DNA from: Vreelandella boliviensis LC1
GTDB lineage: Bacteria; Pseudomonadota; Gammaproteobacteria; Pseudomonadales; Halomonadaceae
NCBI RefSeq assembly: GCF_000236035.1
Contig: NZ_JH393257.1
Coordinates: forward strand, 956,380 to 1,020,379
Length of the DNA: 64,000 nucleotides
Direction: 5' to 3'
The position numbers were made by a program, and so were the translations under genes. Of this stretch, positions 1-9,019 are shown one piece after another. The notes under the pieces were generated by a model. That model had not been told where the DNA came from and did no database searches. It was given only the letters and a program-made list of their open reading frames with translations. The stretch's first letter is position 1; each line of letters opens with the position of its first letter.

Positions 1-429
1 CACTCCAGCAACCGCCAATATTATGCCGCCAGCGCGGTAGAGCGAGAAGCGCTCCCCCAACAACAGCACACCGCCTATCGCCATAAACACCGGCGTTAGC
101 TGGGCCAGCAGGGTTGCCTCAGCAACGGGCAGAAGCGCCACCGCTGCAAAAGAGGCAAACATCGCCGCCGCTCCCAGCCCAGAACGCAGCGCATGCCCCA
201 GCGGGCGGCGCGTCGCTACCCCGTGGGGAAACTCCCGCCGCAGCAGCAGAAAAATCACGATAGGCAGCAGCGCAAACAGCGAGCGAAAAAACACCGACTG
301 ACCCACCGGCACGTCGTCACTGACTGCCTTAATGCACACCAGCATCCCGGTAAACAATAGGCCTGACAGTACCCGCAGCAAAATACCCATGGTGGGCCGT
401 TCTTCAAGGTGATCCATTGTGCTTAACAT
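1..429 (-). CDS. EamA/DMT-family transporter (3' end missing)
   Basis: Reading the minus strand from an ATG at 429 gives an open frame that leaves the window at base 1, so only the N-terminal ~143 residues are present. They contain several hydrophobic helices and the EamA-like stretch VAEATLLAQLTPVFMAIGG, typical of drug/metabolite exporters with ten membrane helices in two EamA repeats. A second in-frame ATG at 417 could be the real start. The substrate cannot be told from sequence. It follows dnaJ on the same strand but a terminator separates them, so it is probably its own unit. Confidence 0.8.
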   Translation of the reverse strand, partial: MLSTMDHLEERPTMGILLRVLSGLLFTGMLVCIKAVSDDVPVGQSVFFRSLFALLPIVIFLLLRREFPHGVATRRPLGHALRSGLGAAAMFASFAAVALLPVAEATLLAQLTPVFMAIGGVLLLGERFSLYRAGGIILAVAGV

Positions 430-441
430 TCCTTAAACAGC

Positions 442-470
442 AAAAACCCCCGGGCGAACCGAGGGTTTTT
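442..470 (-). terminator. Rho-independent terminator after dnaJ
   Basis: On the minus strand AAAAACCCTCG pairs with CGGGGGTTTTT around a short loop and ends in a T run. It lies 37 bases beyond the dnaJ stop, so it should end the chaperone transcript. Confidence 0.75.
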
Positions 471-506
471 GAACCAAACCACTAACTGATAACCATTATC
501 GCAGAA

Positions 507-1652
507 TCACGGCTTCATATCTTCAAAGAAGCTCTTCACACTGTCGAAGAAGCCGGTTTTCTTAGGCGAATGGTTGTGGCTATTGCTGTCGTCGAAGCTC
601 TTTTGCAGCTGGCGCAGTAGGTCGCGCTGCTCGTCGTTAAGCTTGACCGGCGTTTCCACTACCACCTTGCACAGCAGGTCGCCTGGCATGCCGCCACGTA
701 CGGGCTTGACGCCTTTACCGCGCAGGCGGAACAGTTTGCCGGTTTGGGTTTCCGGCGGAATTTTCAGCTTCACGCGGCCGTCTAGCGTGGGTACTTCAAG
801 CTCGCCACCTAGCGCTGCGTCGACGAAGTTGATTGGCACATCGCACTGCAGGTGCTTTCCGTCACGCTGGAAGATATGGTGCGGCTTGATCGCCACCTGC
901 ACGTACAGATCCCCAGGCGGGCCACCGTTAACGCCACTTTCGCCTTCGCCATTCAAGCGGATACGGTCGCCGGTATCCACGCCGGGCGGAATCTTGACGG
1001 ACAGCGTGCGAGTCTCGCGTACGCGCCCTTCGCCATTACACTTATGGCACGGCACTTTAATGTGCTGGCCAGAGCCATGGCAGGTGGGGCATGTTTGCTG
1101 CACAGCAAAGAAGCCCTGCTGCATGCGCACCTGACCGTGGCCGTGACAGGTCGGGCAGGTCTCTTTCGAGGAGCCTGGCTCGGCGCCGCCACCATCGCAG
1201 CGGTCACACTCGATATGTCGCGGAACGCGAATATCGACTGTGGTGCCTGCAACGGCGTTCTCCAGATCCAGCTCTAGGTTATAGCGCAGGTCGGAGCCGC
1301 GTGCTGGGGCATTGGGCCCACGGCGACGACCACCGCCTCCGCCAAAAATATCGCCAAATACATCGCCGAAAATGTCGCTGAAATCGCCGGCACCTGCGCC
1401 GCCGAAACCACCGCCACCACCTTGGCCATCAACGCCCGCATGGCCGAATTGGTCATAGGCAGCGCGCTTTTCGCCGTCGCTGAGCACTTCATACGCTTCG
1501 GACACTTCGCGGAATTTTTCCGCTGAGGTTTTATCGTCCGGGTTTCGATCAGGGTGGAATTTTTGCGCCAGACGGCGATAGGCCTTCTTGATCTCTTTCT
1601 GATCGGCCCCTTTTTCGACACCCAGGACTTCGTAATAATCGCGTTTGGACAT
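507..1652 (-). CDS. dnaJ: Chaperone protein DnaJ (Hsp40)
   Basis: Co-chaperone that delivers unfolded clients to DnaK and stimulates its ATPase; cytoplasmic. The 381 residues show the full type I layout: a J domain with HPD at residues 33-35, a Gly/Phe-rich linker (about 75-110), a zinc domain with four CxxCxGxG repeats (about 148-210) and the C-terminal client-binding domains. The start has a strong upstream AGGAGG. It is 176 bases downstream of dnaK on the same strand, with a hairpin and a short direct repeat between them, so it may be transcribed both by read-through and separately. Confidence 0.98.
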   Translation of the reverse strand: MSKRDYYEVLGVEKGADQKEIKKAYRRLAQKFHPDRNPDDKTSAEKFREVSEAYEVLSDGEKRAAYDQFGHAGVDGQGGGGGFGGAGAGDFSDIFGDVFGDIFGGGGGRRRGPNAPARGSDLRYNLELDLENAVAGTTVDIRVPRHIECDRCDGGGAEPGSSKETCPTCHGHGQVRMQQGFFAVQQTCPTCHGSGQHIKVPCHKCNGEGRVRETRTLSVKIPPGVDTGDRIRLNGEGESGVNGGPPGDLYVQVAIKPHHIFQRDGKHLQCDVPINFVDAALGGELEVPTLDGRVKLKIPPETQTGKLFRLRGKGVKPVRGGMPGDLLCKVVVETPVKLNDEQRDLLRQLQKSFDDSNSHNHSPKKTGFFDSVKSFFEDMKP

Positions 1653-1690
1653 AGGCCCTACGCCTCCTGGTTAGCTACGCACTCAACTGA

Positions 1691-1732
1691 ATATTTAACG
1701 ACATAACATTTAGCTGCATATTTAACGACATA
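1691..1732. repeat. Two perfect 15-bp direct repeats upstream of dnaJ
   Basis: ATATTTAACGACATA occurs at 1691-1705 and again at 1718-1732, a 27-bp period, inside an AT-rich dnaK-dnaJ spacer. It could be a leader duplication or a binding site; no function is evident. Confidence 0.7.
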
Positions 1733-1778
1733 CTTACCGTCATAATTAGTTACGTGCGTCTTGGCCGCGGAAACAGCA

Positions 1779-1800
1779 ACGCGGGAGTAAGCTCCCGCGT
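1779..1800 (-). terminator. Hairpin in dnaK-dnaJ spacer
   Basis: ACGCGGGAG (1779-1787) pairs perfectly with CTCCCGCGT (1792-1800) around a 4-base loop just after the dnaK stop. There is no strong T run on the minus strand, so it looks like an attenuator or an mRNA processing/stability element that would lower dnaJ relative to dnaK, rather than a full terminator. Confidence 0.5.
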
Positions 1801-1828
1801 CACCGCTGACCTTGGCAGAAAGAGGATG

Positions 1829-3763
1829 TTACTGCTTTTTCTGATCGTCGTTGACTTCTTCGTACTCGGCGTCAACCACATCTTCTTCCGGCTTGGTGCC
1901 CGCGTTCTCGGCACCTTCACCGCCCTCTTGCTGCGCCGCTTCGGCCTGCTCGGCGTACATCTTCTGGGCTAGCTGGCCAGAGGCTTCGGTCAGTGCATCC
2001 AGCTTCTTCTGAATGTTATCGACGTCGTCACCTTTAACCGCTTCTTCCAGCTCGCTGATTGCGGTCTCAATCGCCTGCTTCTCGTCATCAGTGGCTTTAT
2101 CACCCGCCTCTTCCACCGTTTTGCGCGTAGCGTGAATCATGCCATCGGCTTGGTTACGCAGTTGCACCAGCTCTTCGAACTTCTTGTCCTCTTCGGCGTG
2201 AGCTTCGGCATCGCGCACCATCTGCTCAACCTCTTCCTCCGACAAGCCGCTAGACGCCTTGATGACAATCGACTGCTCTTTGCCAGTGGCCTTGTCTTTT
2301 GCCGACACGTTCAGGATACCGTTGGCATCCAAGTCGAAGGCGACTTCGATCTGGGGCACGCCGCGCGGTGCAGGCGGAATGTCGGCAAGATCAAAACGAC
2401 CCAGCGACTTATTCTGCGACACTTGCTTACGCTCACCCTGCACGGCGTGAATGGTCACCGCCGTTTGGTTGTCATCCGCCGTAGAGAAGGTTTGTGTCTT
2501 CTTGGTCGGGATGGTGGTGTTCTTGTCGATCAGCGGCGTCATCACGCCACCCAGGGTTTCGATACCCAGGGTAAGCGGGGTAACGTCGAGCAGCAGAACG
2601 TCTTTAACGTCACCACCCAGTACGCCGCCCTGAATCGCTGCGCCAACGGCAACCGCTTCGTCCGGGTTAACGTCTTTACGGGCTTCTTTACCGAAGAAGT
2701 CAGCGGCTTTCTTCTGCACCATCGGCATACGTGTCTGGCCACCGACCAGGATCACTTCGTCGATTTCAGACGCAGAAAGGCCAGCGTCTTTCAGGGCCAT
2801 TTTGCACGGCTCGAGCGAGCGCTGAACCAGCTCTTCTACCAGCGATTCCAGCTTGGCGCGTGTCACTTTAACGTTAAGGTGTTTCGGGCCAGTGTTGTCG
2901 GCGGTGATGTAAGGCAGATTCACGTCGGTCTGCTGGGCGCTGGAAAGCTCAATTTTGGCTTTCTCGGCGGCTTCTTTCAGACGCTGCATGGCCAGGTTGT
3001 CGCCGGACAGATCAATGCCGCTGTCAGACTTGAACTGGTCAACCAGGTAGTTGATCAGCGCCAAGTCAAAGTCTTCGCCGCCCAGGAAGGTGTCACCGTT
3101 GGTGGCCAACACTTCAAATTGGGTTTCGCCGTCGACATCGGCAATTTCGATGATTGAGATATCGAAGGTACCGCCACCCAGGTCGTAGACCGCGATGGTT
3201 TTGTCGCCGCGCGATTTGTCCATACCGTAGGCCAGTGCGGCAGCGGTCGGCTCGTTGATGATGCGCTTAACGTCTAGACCCGCAATGCGACCGGCGTCTT
3301 TGGTCGCCTGACGCTGGCTGTCGTTGAAGTAGGCCGGTACGGTAATGACCGCTTCGGTCACCGCTTCGCCCAGGTAGTCTTCGGCGGTCTTCTTCATTTT
3401 CTTCAGCACTTCCGCGCTTACCTGCGGCGGCGCCATTTTTTTGCCTTTTACTTCAACCCAGGCATCACCGTTGTCGGCTTCGGTGATTTTGTACGGCACC
3501 ATTTTGATGTCTTTTTGAACAACGTCGTCTTTAAAACGACGGCCAATCAGACGCTTGATGGCGTACAGGGTGTTTTCTGGGTTAGTAACGGCCTGACGTT
3601 TAGCCGCCTGACCTACCAGCGTTTCACCATCATCGGTATAAGCGATGATAGAAGGCGTCGTACGGCCGCCTTCGGCGTTTTCAATAACTTTAGCGCTGTC
3701 ACCATCGAGCACGGCCACACAAGAGTTAGTGGTGCCCAGGTCGATACCAATTATACGTCCCAT
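1829..3763 (-). CDS. dnaK: Chaperone protein DnaK (Hsp70)
   Basis: ATP-driven cytoplasmic chaperone. The 644 residues are normal for the family. The N-terminal nucleotide-binding domain opens with [13 protein letters not shown] and carries [13 protein letters not shown] and [13 protein letters not shown]. The linker [19 protein letters not shown] leads to the substrate-binding domain, and a Glu/Lys-rich helical lid ends in an acidic EEVNDD tail. It lies between grpE and dnaJ on the same strand, and a sigma-32-type promoter sits about 85 bases upstream, so it should be heat inducible apart from grpE. Confidence 0.99.
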   Translation of the reverse strand: MGRIIGIDLGTTNSCVAVLDGDSAKVIENAEGGRTTPSIIAYTDDGETLVGQAAKRQAVTNPENTLYAIKRLIGRRFKDDVVQKDIKMVPYKITEADNGDAWVEVKGKKMAPPQVSAEVLKKMKKTAEDYLGEAVTEAVITVPAYFNDSQRQATKDAGRIAGLDVKRIINEPTAAALAYGMDKSRGDKTIAVYDLGGGTFDISIIEIADVDGETQFEVLATNGDTFLGGEDFDLALINYLVDQFKSDSGIDLSGDNLAMQRLKEAAEKAKIELSSAQQTDVNLPYITADNTGPKHLNVKVTRAKLESLVEELVQRSLEPCKMALKDAGLSASEIDEVILVGGQTRMPMVQKKAADFFGKEARKDVNPDEAVAVGAAIQGGVLGGDVKDVLLLDVTPLTLGIETLGGVMTPLIDKNTTIPTKKTQTFSTADDNQTAVTIHAVQGERKQVSQNKSLGRFDLADIPPAPRGVPQIEVAFDLDANGILNVSAKDKATGKEQSIVIKASSGLSEEEVEQMVRDAEAHAEEDKKFEELVQLRNQADGMIHATRKTVEEAGDKATDDEKQAIETAISELEEAVKGDDVDNIQKKLDALTEASGQLAQKMYAEQAEAAQQEGGEGAENAGTKPEEDVVDAEYEEVNDDQKKQ

Positions 3764-3847
3764 AGCAATACCTCGAATTCGGTTGTTACAAAACTGAAAA
3801 TTTAGCTTTTAAAGCTTGTCTGCGGGTTTCCCCGCGGGGTTGCCCTT

Positions 3848-3876
3848 TATTTGGGGGCCGCCGCTGACATTTCAAG
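3848..3876 (-). promoter_or_regulatory. Sigma-32 (RpoH) type promoter for dnaK
   Basis: The minus strand reads CTTGAAA (3876-3870), a 13-base spacer, then CCCCAAATA (3856-3848). This closely fits the E. coli RpoH consensus CTTGAAA-N11-16-CCCCATNTA. It lies between grpE and dnaK, about 85 bases upstream of the dnaK start. Confidence 0.85.
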
Positions 3877-3884
3877 GGCTTTTT

Positions 3885-3936
3885 TTTCACACTGTTATTT
3901 CACGCTCTTGTTTCACACTCTTATTTCAGACTCTGT
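3885..3936. repeat. Four 13-bp tandem repeats between grpE and dnaK
   Basis: Four consecutive units start at 3885, 3898, 3911 and 3924 with consensus TTTCACACTCTTA; the last unit has lost its final base agreement. On the minus strand they read TAAGAGTGTGAAA and stop just upstream of the dnaK -35 element. They may be replication slippage or an upstream regulatory array. Confidence 0.75.
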
Positions 3937-3948
3937 GCCGCCGGTGGC

Positions 3949-4590
3949 TTAATCGGCCTTTTTACTCACTACGACCATGGCTGGGCGCACCAGGCGTCCA
4001 TTGAGCAAATAGCCTTTCTGCATCACGTCCATCACGGTGTTCGGATCAAGATCCGGGTTAGGCACCATGGTCATCGCTTCGTGCACCTGCGGGTCGAAGG
4101 GCTCACCATGGGGCTCAATGCTTTCAACGCCGAATTTGTTGAGCACATCCAGCTGCATCTTCAAGGTCATTGAGACGCCTTCACGGTGAACGTCTGAGGC
4201 ACCCTCTTCCATGGTCTCAAGCGCTTTTTCCAGGCTATCCACTACCGGCAGCAGTTCTTTAACGAACTTTTCCAGGGCAAACTTGCGCGCTTTTTCCGCT
4301 TCCTGCTCCGCACGTCGGCGCACGTTTTGCGCTTCAGCGGCGGCACGCAGGGCTTGATCCTTAGCCTCAGCCAAGCTCTGCTCTAACTCGCCCACTTGGG
4401 CAGCTAGCATTTCCGCTTCGGGGTTGTCGGAGCTGCCTTCTAGCGCCTCTTCGTCATTGATCAACCCTTCAAGTTCGCCCTCCATCAAGCGCTCTTCAGC
4501 GACCTTCTCAGCCGCTTGCTCGGCGCCATCGGCTTCTTGCTCGTGGCGGGCTAGCTCATCGTCCATCGGTGTTTGCGGTTCTTTCGCCAT
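3949..4590 (-). CDS. grpE: Nucleotide exchange factor GrpE
   Basis: Releases ADP from DnaK to reset the chaperone cycle; cytoplasmic dimer. From the ATG at 4590 ([13 protein letters not shown]) the protein has 213 residues. It shows a long acidic/helical N-terminal part that forms the coiled-coil dimer stalk and a C-terminal beta domain with the GrpE signature around [17 protein letters not shown] longer frame reaches 4629, but 4590 is preceded by GAGGAG at good spacing. It heads the grpE-dnaK-dnaJ cluster and has its own RpoH-type promoter. Confidence 0.97.
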   Translation of the reverse strand: MAKEPQTPMDDELARHEQEADGAEQAAEKVAEERLMEGELEGLINDEEALEGSSDNPEAEMLAAQVGELEQSLAEAKDQALRAAAEAQNVRRRAEQEAEKARKFALEKFVKELLPVVDSLEKALETMEEGASDVHREGVSMTLKMQLDVLNKFGVESIEPHGEPFDPQVHEAMTMVPNPDLDPNTVMDVMQKGYLLNGRLVRPAMVVVSKKAD

Positions 4591-4680
4591 GTTGTGCTCC
4601 TCAAAAGTAGGGCGCGGCCACGCGGGCAACGCGCAAAGAAGTAAGCCTTTAAGTCACTCGCTTTAACTGATCATGCAAGC

Positions 4681-4709
4681 TATATGGGGGCCATAAATTC
4701 CATCTCAAG
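4681..4709 (-). promoter_or_regulatory. Sigma-32 (RpoH) type promoter for grpE
   Basis: The minus strand reads CTTGAG (4709-4704), a spacer, then CCCCATATA (4689-4681). The -10 matches CCCCATNTA perfectly. It is about 90 bases upstream of the grpE start and faces away from recN. Confidence 0.85.
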
Positions 4710-4734
4710 AGGTGCATTGAAGTGAGTTATTAAC

Positions 4735-4754
4735 TACTGTATAAATCAACAACT
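4735..4754 (+). promoter_or_regulatory. Possible degenerate LexA box upstream of recN
   Basis: TACTGTATAAATCAACAACT has a perfect left half (TACTGTATA) of the gammaproteobacterial SOS box. The right half is imperfect (CAA where CAG is expected: CTG-N10-CAA). recN is a classic LexA target and this lies 48 bases upstream of its start. Confidence 0.45.
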
Positions 4755-4801
4755 ATTGGATAAGTATCCAGCTTCTATGCTGTACCGCCTCAGGAGGCGC
4801 C

Positions 4802-6475
4802 ATGCTTACTCAGCTAGCTATTCAAGATTTCGCCATTGTCGATCACTTAGAGCTCGACTTGACCGGCGGTATGACCGCGATTACTGGGGAGACCGGGGCG
4901 GGCAAATCGATCCTGTTAGGCGCCCTTGGGCTCTGCCTGGGCGAGCGTGCCGACGCTGGCAGCGTGCGCCACGGCCGTGAGCGTACCGACCTCTCCGCGC
5001 GTTTCGATATTCAGCACCTGCCCGCCGCCGTCGAGTGGCTAACGGCTCGGGAGCTCCCAGCAGAAGAGTGCTTACTGCGCCGCGTGGTCACCGCCAACGG
5101 CCGTTCCAAAGCATGGATCAACGGCCAACCCGCGACCATATCCGACCTTAAATCTCTCGGCGAGCAGCTGATTCAAATTCATGGCCAGCATGCTCATCAC
5201 GCTTTAATGCGCGAAGAGACTCACCTTGCCTTGCTAGACGATTACGCAGGCCTAAACGATGCCAGCGCTCAATTAGCCGAAACGTTCCGCGAATGGCGCA
5301 ATGCACGTCGTCAGCTGAAGAAGCTAAGCGAAGAAGGCAGTGAAGTAGAAGCCAAACGGCAACTGCTGCGCTATCAGGTAGAGGAGCTGGATCAGCTTGC
5401 TTTAGCGGAGGGTGAATTAACCACCCTAGAAGAAGAGCAGCACACCCTGGCTCACGCGGAGGAGACCCTGCGCGAAACCCAGTTTGCCGCCGACTGCTGC
5501 GCCAGCGATGAAGGCGGTGCGCTGTCTTTACTCAACCAGGCGTTCGCTCACTTAAGCGCGCTACCGGGGAGCGACAAAGGCACCCTGGCCAACACACTGG
5601 CCATGTTGAGCGATGCACGCATTCAAGTGGAAGAGGCCTCCAGCGAACTCAACCGCCTCGCCAGCACCACCGAATTAGACCCTGAACGGCTCGCCTGGGT
5701 AGAAGAGCGAATGACCGACGTGCATCGGATTGCCCGCAAGCACCACGTTGCCCCTGAAGAGCTATGCGCCCTGCATGCTGACCTAAAGCGGGAAGTTGCG
5801 CAGCTTGAAGAAGGCGGCAATGACCTTGAAGCCCTTAGTGCGCGGGTAGTTGAGCTACGCGAAGGCTACCGCCAAGAGGCGAAAAAACTCACCGAGAACC
5901 GCCAAAAAGCGGCCCTTCGCTTGGGCAAAGAAGTGCAGCAGCAGCTGGGCTTTCTAGCCATGGGCAAAGCGCGTTTTGAAGTGGAGGTCACCGCCAAAGA
6001 CGCGCCCTCCCCTGAAGGCCTTGATCGTGTGCAGTTTTTAATTAGCGCCAACCCCGGCCAGCCCGCTCGCCCATTAACCAAAGTAGCTTCCGGCGGCGAG
6101 TTGTCGCGGATTAGTCTGGCGATTCAAGTCGTCGCGGCGACGCACTCAACAGTGCCCAGCCTGGTGTTTGACGAAGTGGATGTGGGCATCTCGGGCGCCA
6201 CCGCAGAGATCGTTGGCCAACTATTGCGCAAACTGGGCGAAAACGGTCAGGTTATGACCGTCACTCACCTCCCCCAGGTGGCGGCACAGGCGCACCAGCA
6301 CCTACACATTGAGAAACAGGCGAAGCGCGATACAACACTGACTCAAATGGCACTCCTCGACGAACAGGGGCGCATCAGCGAACTGGCACGCATGCTAGGC
6401 GGTGTGACGCTTTCTGACCAAACACTCGCTCACGCGCGGGAGATGCTCCACGCCAGCCAGCGTCCACCACACTGA
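4802..6475 (+). CDS. recN: DNA repair protein RecN
   Basis: SMC-like ATPase that acts early in double-strand break repair. The 557 residues have the expected order: Walker A GETGAGKSILLG at about 30-41, a long Glu/Gln-rich coiled coil in the middle, then the ABC signature LTKVASGGELSRISLAIQ and Walker B PSLVFDEVDVGISG, followed by the switch histidine VTHLPQVAAQA. The ATG at 4802 follows CAGGAGG. It is divergent from grpE, and a LexA-like half site upstream suggests SOS control. Confidence 0.97.
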   Translation: MLTQLAIQDFAIVDHLELDLTGGMTAITGETGAGKSILLGALGLCLGERADAGSVRHGRERTDLSARFDIQHLPAAVEWLTARELPAEECLLRRVVTANGRSKAWINGQPATISDLKSLGEQLIQIHGQHAHHALMREETHLALLDDYAGLNDASAQLAETFREWRNARRQLKKLSEEGSEVEAKRQLLRYQVEELDQLALAEGELTTLEEEQHTLAHAEETLRETQFAADCCASDEGGALSLLNQAFAHLSALPGSDKGTLANTLAMLSDARIQVEEASSELNRLASTTELDPERLAWVEERMTDVHRIARKHHVAPEELCALHADLKREVAQLEEGGNDLEALSARVVELREGYRQEAKKLTENRQKAALRLGKEVQQQLGFLAMGKARFEVEVTAKDAPSPEGLDRVQFLISANPGQPARPLTKVASGGELSRISLAIQVVAATHSTVPSLVFDEVDVGISGATAEIVGQLLRKLGENGQVMTVTHLPQVAAQAHQHLHIEKQAKRDTTLTQMALLDEQGRISELARMLGGVTLSDQTLAHAREMLHASQRPPH

Positions 6476-6516
6476 TACCAGATACCTGATACGCCAAAGG
6501 ACTGGACAAACACAAA

Positions 6517-6573
6517 CGCCCCTAACTACTGAGCGAATTCACTTAGCGAATTCGGCCCAGTAGATTAGGGGCG
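6517..6573. terminator. Long inverted repeat between recN and fur
   Basis: CGCCCCTAACTACTG (6517-6531) faces CAGTAGATTAGGGGCG (6558-6573), nearly perfectly complementary. The loop contains two copies of AGCGAATTC. It sits between convergent genes and is probably a bidirectional terminator, although T runs are weak. Confidence 0.6.
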
Positions 6574-6625
6574 CTGACATTTCGAACAACGACTAACATT
6601 TTAGACTAGCGACGACCCAGGAACA

Positions 6626-7078
6626 TTATTTCTTGTTCGTCGGCCCGCTGTCCTGGCGCGTTACGTCCGAACCGCGCGGACGCACATAGAGCACCAGGGC
6701 ATGATCCACTAGTTCGTAGCCGTGCTCTTCAGCAATTTCTTGCTGACGACGCTCGATGATCTCATCAACAAATTCAATGATTTCACCGCTTTCAAGGCAC
6801 ACCATGTGGTCATGGTGATCCTCTTGGGTCATCTCGAATACCGCATGTCCTCCGTCGAAATTATGACGAATAACCAAGCCCGCTGACTCAAATTGAGTCA
6901 ATACGCGGTATACGGTTGCCAAGCCAACATCTTCGCCCGCATCGATCAGTGTTTTGTACACTTCTTCCGCGCTAAGGTGGTGCTGACCCGAAACATTTTC
7001 GAGAATTTGAAGTATCTTGACGCGCGGCAGGGTCACTTTTAGACCGGCTTTGCGCAATTCATGGTTCTGATCGGCCAT
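6626..7078 (-). CDS. fur: Ferric uptake regulator Fur
   Basis: Fe2+-dependent dimeric repressor of iron genes. The start at 7078 (MADQNHELRKAGL) gives 150 residues, the usual Fur size; a longer frame to 7300 would overlap bamE and is not supported. The winged helix comes first (TLPRVKILQILE, GLATVYRVLTQFESAGL), then the metal site HHDHMVC at 88-94. The second cysteine of the enterobacterial CxxC is Ser here (CLES), a known variation in the family. It is divergent from bamE, a common arrangement in gammaproteobacteria. Confidence 0.97.
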   Translation of the reverse strand: MADQNHELRKAGLKVTLPRVKILQILENVSGQHHLSAEEVYKTLIDAGEDVGLATVYRVLTQFESAGLVIRHNFDGGHAVFEMTQEDHHDHMVCLESGEIIEFVDEIIERRQQEIAEEHGYELVDHALVLYVRPRGSDVTRQDSGPTNKK

Positions 7079-7150
7079 GGTCGCTCTTCGCAGTAACTGG
7101 TTAGGTCGGGTATGATCAACCGAAACCACGATAGTGAAGAATAGGCCCAA

Positions 7151-7609
7151 ATGCAAAAATTGACTCAAATCATCACGCTCTCCGTTGCCCTTACCGTTAT
7201 TAGCGGCTGCAGCTACGTAGGCGTGTACAAGCGCGATATTCCCCAAGGCAACCTGATCACTCAGGAAATGGTTAGCCAGCTTCAGCCAGGAATGACCCAA
7301 GAGCAGGTTACTTATGTGATGGGAAGACCGTTGCTAGAAGCGCCCTTTGACGCCAGCCAGTGGGATTATGTGTTTCGTTTAGATAAAGCGTATGGCGATG
7401 TAGAGCAGCGCCGCGTAACGCTCACCTTCGATCCACAGGGTCGTCTAATAAACATTGAGCAAGAGGGTGATTTATCCAAACCGCTGCCGCTTGAAGGTGA
7501 GAGCAGCATGGGCCCGGCAACGGAAGGCGTTGACCCAATGGATGCGCTACCTGAAGAGAGCACCCAGATACGGCCACCAGCGAGCGTACAGCCCACTCAA
7601 CAGCCTTAA
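7151..7609 (+). CDS. bamE: Outer membrane assembly lipoprotein BamE/OmlA
   Basis: Small lipoprotein of the BAM complex that stabilises BamA-BamD during outer membrane protein insertion. It has a lipoprotein signal ending in ISGC (Cys20). The SmpA/OmlA domain contains LQPGMTQEQVTYVMGRP and the WDYVF...VTLTFD strand pattern. The C-terminal ~45 residues are Pro/Glu-rich and extend beyond the E. coli protein. The divergent neighbour is fur; the convergent neighbour is rnfH. Confidence 0.95.
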   Translation: MQKLTQIITLSVALTVISGCSYVGVYKRDIPQGNLITQEMVSQLQPGMTQEQVTYVMGRPLLEAPFDASQWDYVFRLDKAYGDVEQRRVTLTFDPQGRLINIEQEGDLSKPLPLEGESSMGPATEGVDPMDALPEESTQIRPPASVQPTQQP

Positions 7610-7615
7610 AGCGCT

Positions 7616-7933
7616 TTACCCGCCCAGGTCGCTCGCTTGGCGCTTAGCACGCTCTAGGCGAGCGACCTTGGGGTCAACAGCCAACGGTCGGTAAACTTCT
7701 ACACGATCCCCATCGCGTAACAGCTGGGTATCGGGATTGCGTAGCGCCTTACCGAAGATACCCAGCGGTGCCTGAAAAAACGTATCGCCGGGCACATCAG
7801 GAAATAGTGCGGGCAAATCAGCCAAAGCAACGGCCTGGCGCGCGGTCGTGCCCTCAGGCACGCGCAGAGCCACTATGCGCTGTCTAGATGGAAGCGCATA
7901 GGCTACCTCAATGGCGAGCGTTTCAGCGCCCAT
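7616..7933 (-). CDS. rnfH: RnfH family protein
   Basis: Ubiquitin-like beta-grasp protein of the RnfH/UPF0125 family; exact role unclear despite the name. It shows AIEVAYALPSRQRIVALRVPEG and the family core LGIFGKALRNPDTQLLRDGDRVEVYRPL. The start at 7933 gives 105 residues and overlaps ratA by 11 bases; ATGs at 7942 and 7963 are also in frame, and none has a strong ribosome site. The ratA-rnfH pair, next to smpB and bamE, is a conserved cluster. Confidence 0.9.
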   Translation of the reverse strand: MGAETLAIEVAYALPSRQRIVALRVPEGTTARQAVALADLPALFPDVPGDTFFQAPLGIFGKALRNPDTQLLRDGDRVEVYRPLAVDPKVARLERAKRQASDLGG

Positions 7934-8357
7934 ACAGCTCATTAGCCCGCTTGGTGAAGGCATCGACTAGTTGGCCGGCGATTTGCTGAAAGAGCTTGCC
8001 GAACGCCATACCGAGAAGACGATTGGCGAACTCAAATTCCATCTCAAGGCTCACTTTGCAGGCACCCTCACCCATGGGGATAAATAGCCAGCGACCTTTA
8101 AGCCGCTTGAAGGGACCTTTTACCAGCGAAAGCTCTATACGCTCAGGCGCAAAAAGTTCGTTGCGAGTGGTAATGGTTTGCTCGACTCCAGCGCGCCCTA
8201 GAGTCATTTCGCCGATCAGATGCACATCATCATGCTCGAGCAAACGCGCCTGACGGCAGCCTGGCAAAAACTCCGGGTAGCGCTCGAAGTCATTAACCAG
8301 ATCGAACATTTTCTGGGGGGTGTGCCGCACTAAGGCGGAACGATTGACGGTTGGCAT
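7923..8357 (-). CDS. ratA: RatA / coenzyme Q-binding START-domain protein
   Basis: A START-like (COG2867) protein, linked in E. coli to inhibition of 70S assembly and in homologues (Coq10) to ubiquinone binding. 144 residues from MPTVNRSALVRHTP. Family signatures are MFDLVNDFERYPEFLPGC and the C-terminal amphipathic helix FQQIAGQLVDAFTKRA. The start at 8357 has GGAGAGG upstream; a longer frame to 8387 is less likely. It is the first gene of a two-gene unit with rnfH, divergent from smpB. Confidence 0.93.
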   Translation of the reverse strand: MPTVNRSALVRHTPQKMFDLVNDFERYPEFLPGCRQARLLEHDDVHLIGEMTLGRAGVEQTITTRNELFAPERIELSLVKGPFKRLKGRWLFIPMGEGACKVSLEMEFEFANRLLGMAFGKLFQQIAGQLVDAFTKRANELYGR

Positions 8358-8482
8358 TGACCTCTCCGCTGACTTCACAGTGCCCAAAGCGTATCATGGG
8401 AAACATTTTTCAGATCCTAAATGGTATCACGCCTCCCCAAATAACGAAGGGGATGCCACTGACAGATTAATTATGAGGTTCC

Positions 8483-8974
8483 ATGGCCACTAAGAAAGGT
8501 AACAGTAAAGGTCCCGGTAGCAGCGTTATCGCCCAAAACAAGAAGGCCCGATTTGAATACCATATCGACGAAACCTTCGAGGCAGGTCTATCACTCGCTG
8601 GCTGGGAAGTTAAAAGCATGCGGGCCGGTAAAGCTCAGCTCACCGATACCTACATTTTGGTGCGCAACGGCGAGGCGTTTCTGCTGGGTAGTCATGTGAT
8701 GCCGCTTAACACGGCAAGCACCCACGAGATTGCCGACCCGACGCGCACCCGTAAACTGCTGCTGCATCGTAAAGAGATTGCCAAGATATTTTCAGTCACC
8801 CAGGACAAAGGCCATACCTGTGTGCCTCTTAAACTTTATTGGAAACGCAATAAAGTGAAGTGTGAGCTAGCGCTAGTGACTGGTAAACAGCTGCATGACA
8901 AGCGCGCCACAGAAAAAGACCGCGACTGGAACCGTCAAAAAGGTCGGATTATGCGGGAACATACCAAGGCTTAA
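8483..8974 (+). CDS. smpB: SsrA-binding protein SmpB
   Basis: Binds tmRNA and places it in the A site of stalled ribosomes for trans-translation. 163 residues. Hallmarks are [25 protein letters not shown] near the N terminus, [14 protein letters not shown], and a basic tail ([17 protein letters not shown]) that mimics the anticodon arm. It is followed by ssrA only 45 bases downstream, the usual smpB-ssrA pairing. Confidence 0.98.
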   Translation: MATKKGNSKGPGSSVIAQNKKARFEYHIDETFEAGLSLAGWEVKSMRAGKAQLTDTYILVRNGEAFLLGSHVMPLNTASTHEIADPTRTRKLLLHRKEIAKIFSVTQDKGHTCVPLKLYWKRNKVKCELALVTGKQLHDKRATEKDRDWNRQKGRIMREHTKA

Positions 8975-8975
8975 C

Positions 8976-9004
8976 TGGTCAATCAGCTGTGAGCACGTTA
9001 GAAT
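8976..9004 (+). promoter_or_regulatory. Possible promoter for ssrA
   Basis: TGGTCA (8976-8981), 17-base spacer, TAGAAT (8999-9004). The -10 is good and the -35 is weak; a transcript would start just upstream of the mature tmRNA end. Confidence 0.4.
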
Positions 9005-9019
9005 GCTTACCTGTATTAA

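Noticed and set aside
2132..3157. Long plus-strand open frame opposite dnaK
   Set aside because: It is fully antisense to dnaK, has no ribosome site and its protein resembles no family; it is a by-product of dnaK codon use.
7079..7300. Extension of fur upstream to 7300
   Set aside because: It would cover bamE and its promoter; Fur proteins start at the 7078 Met with normal length.
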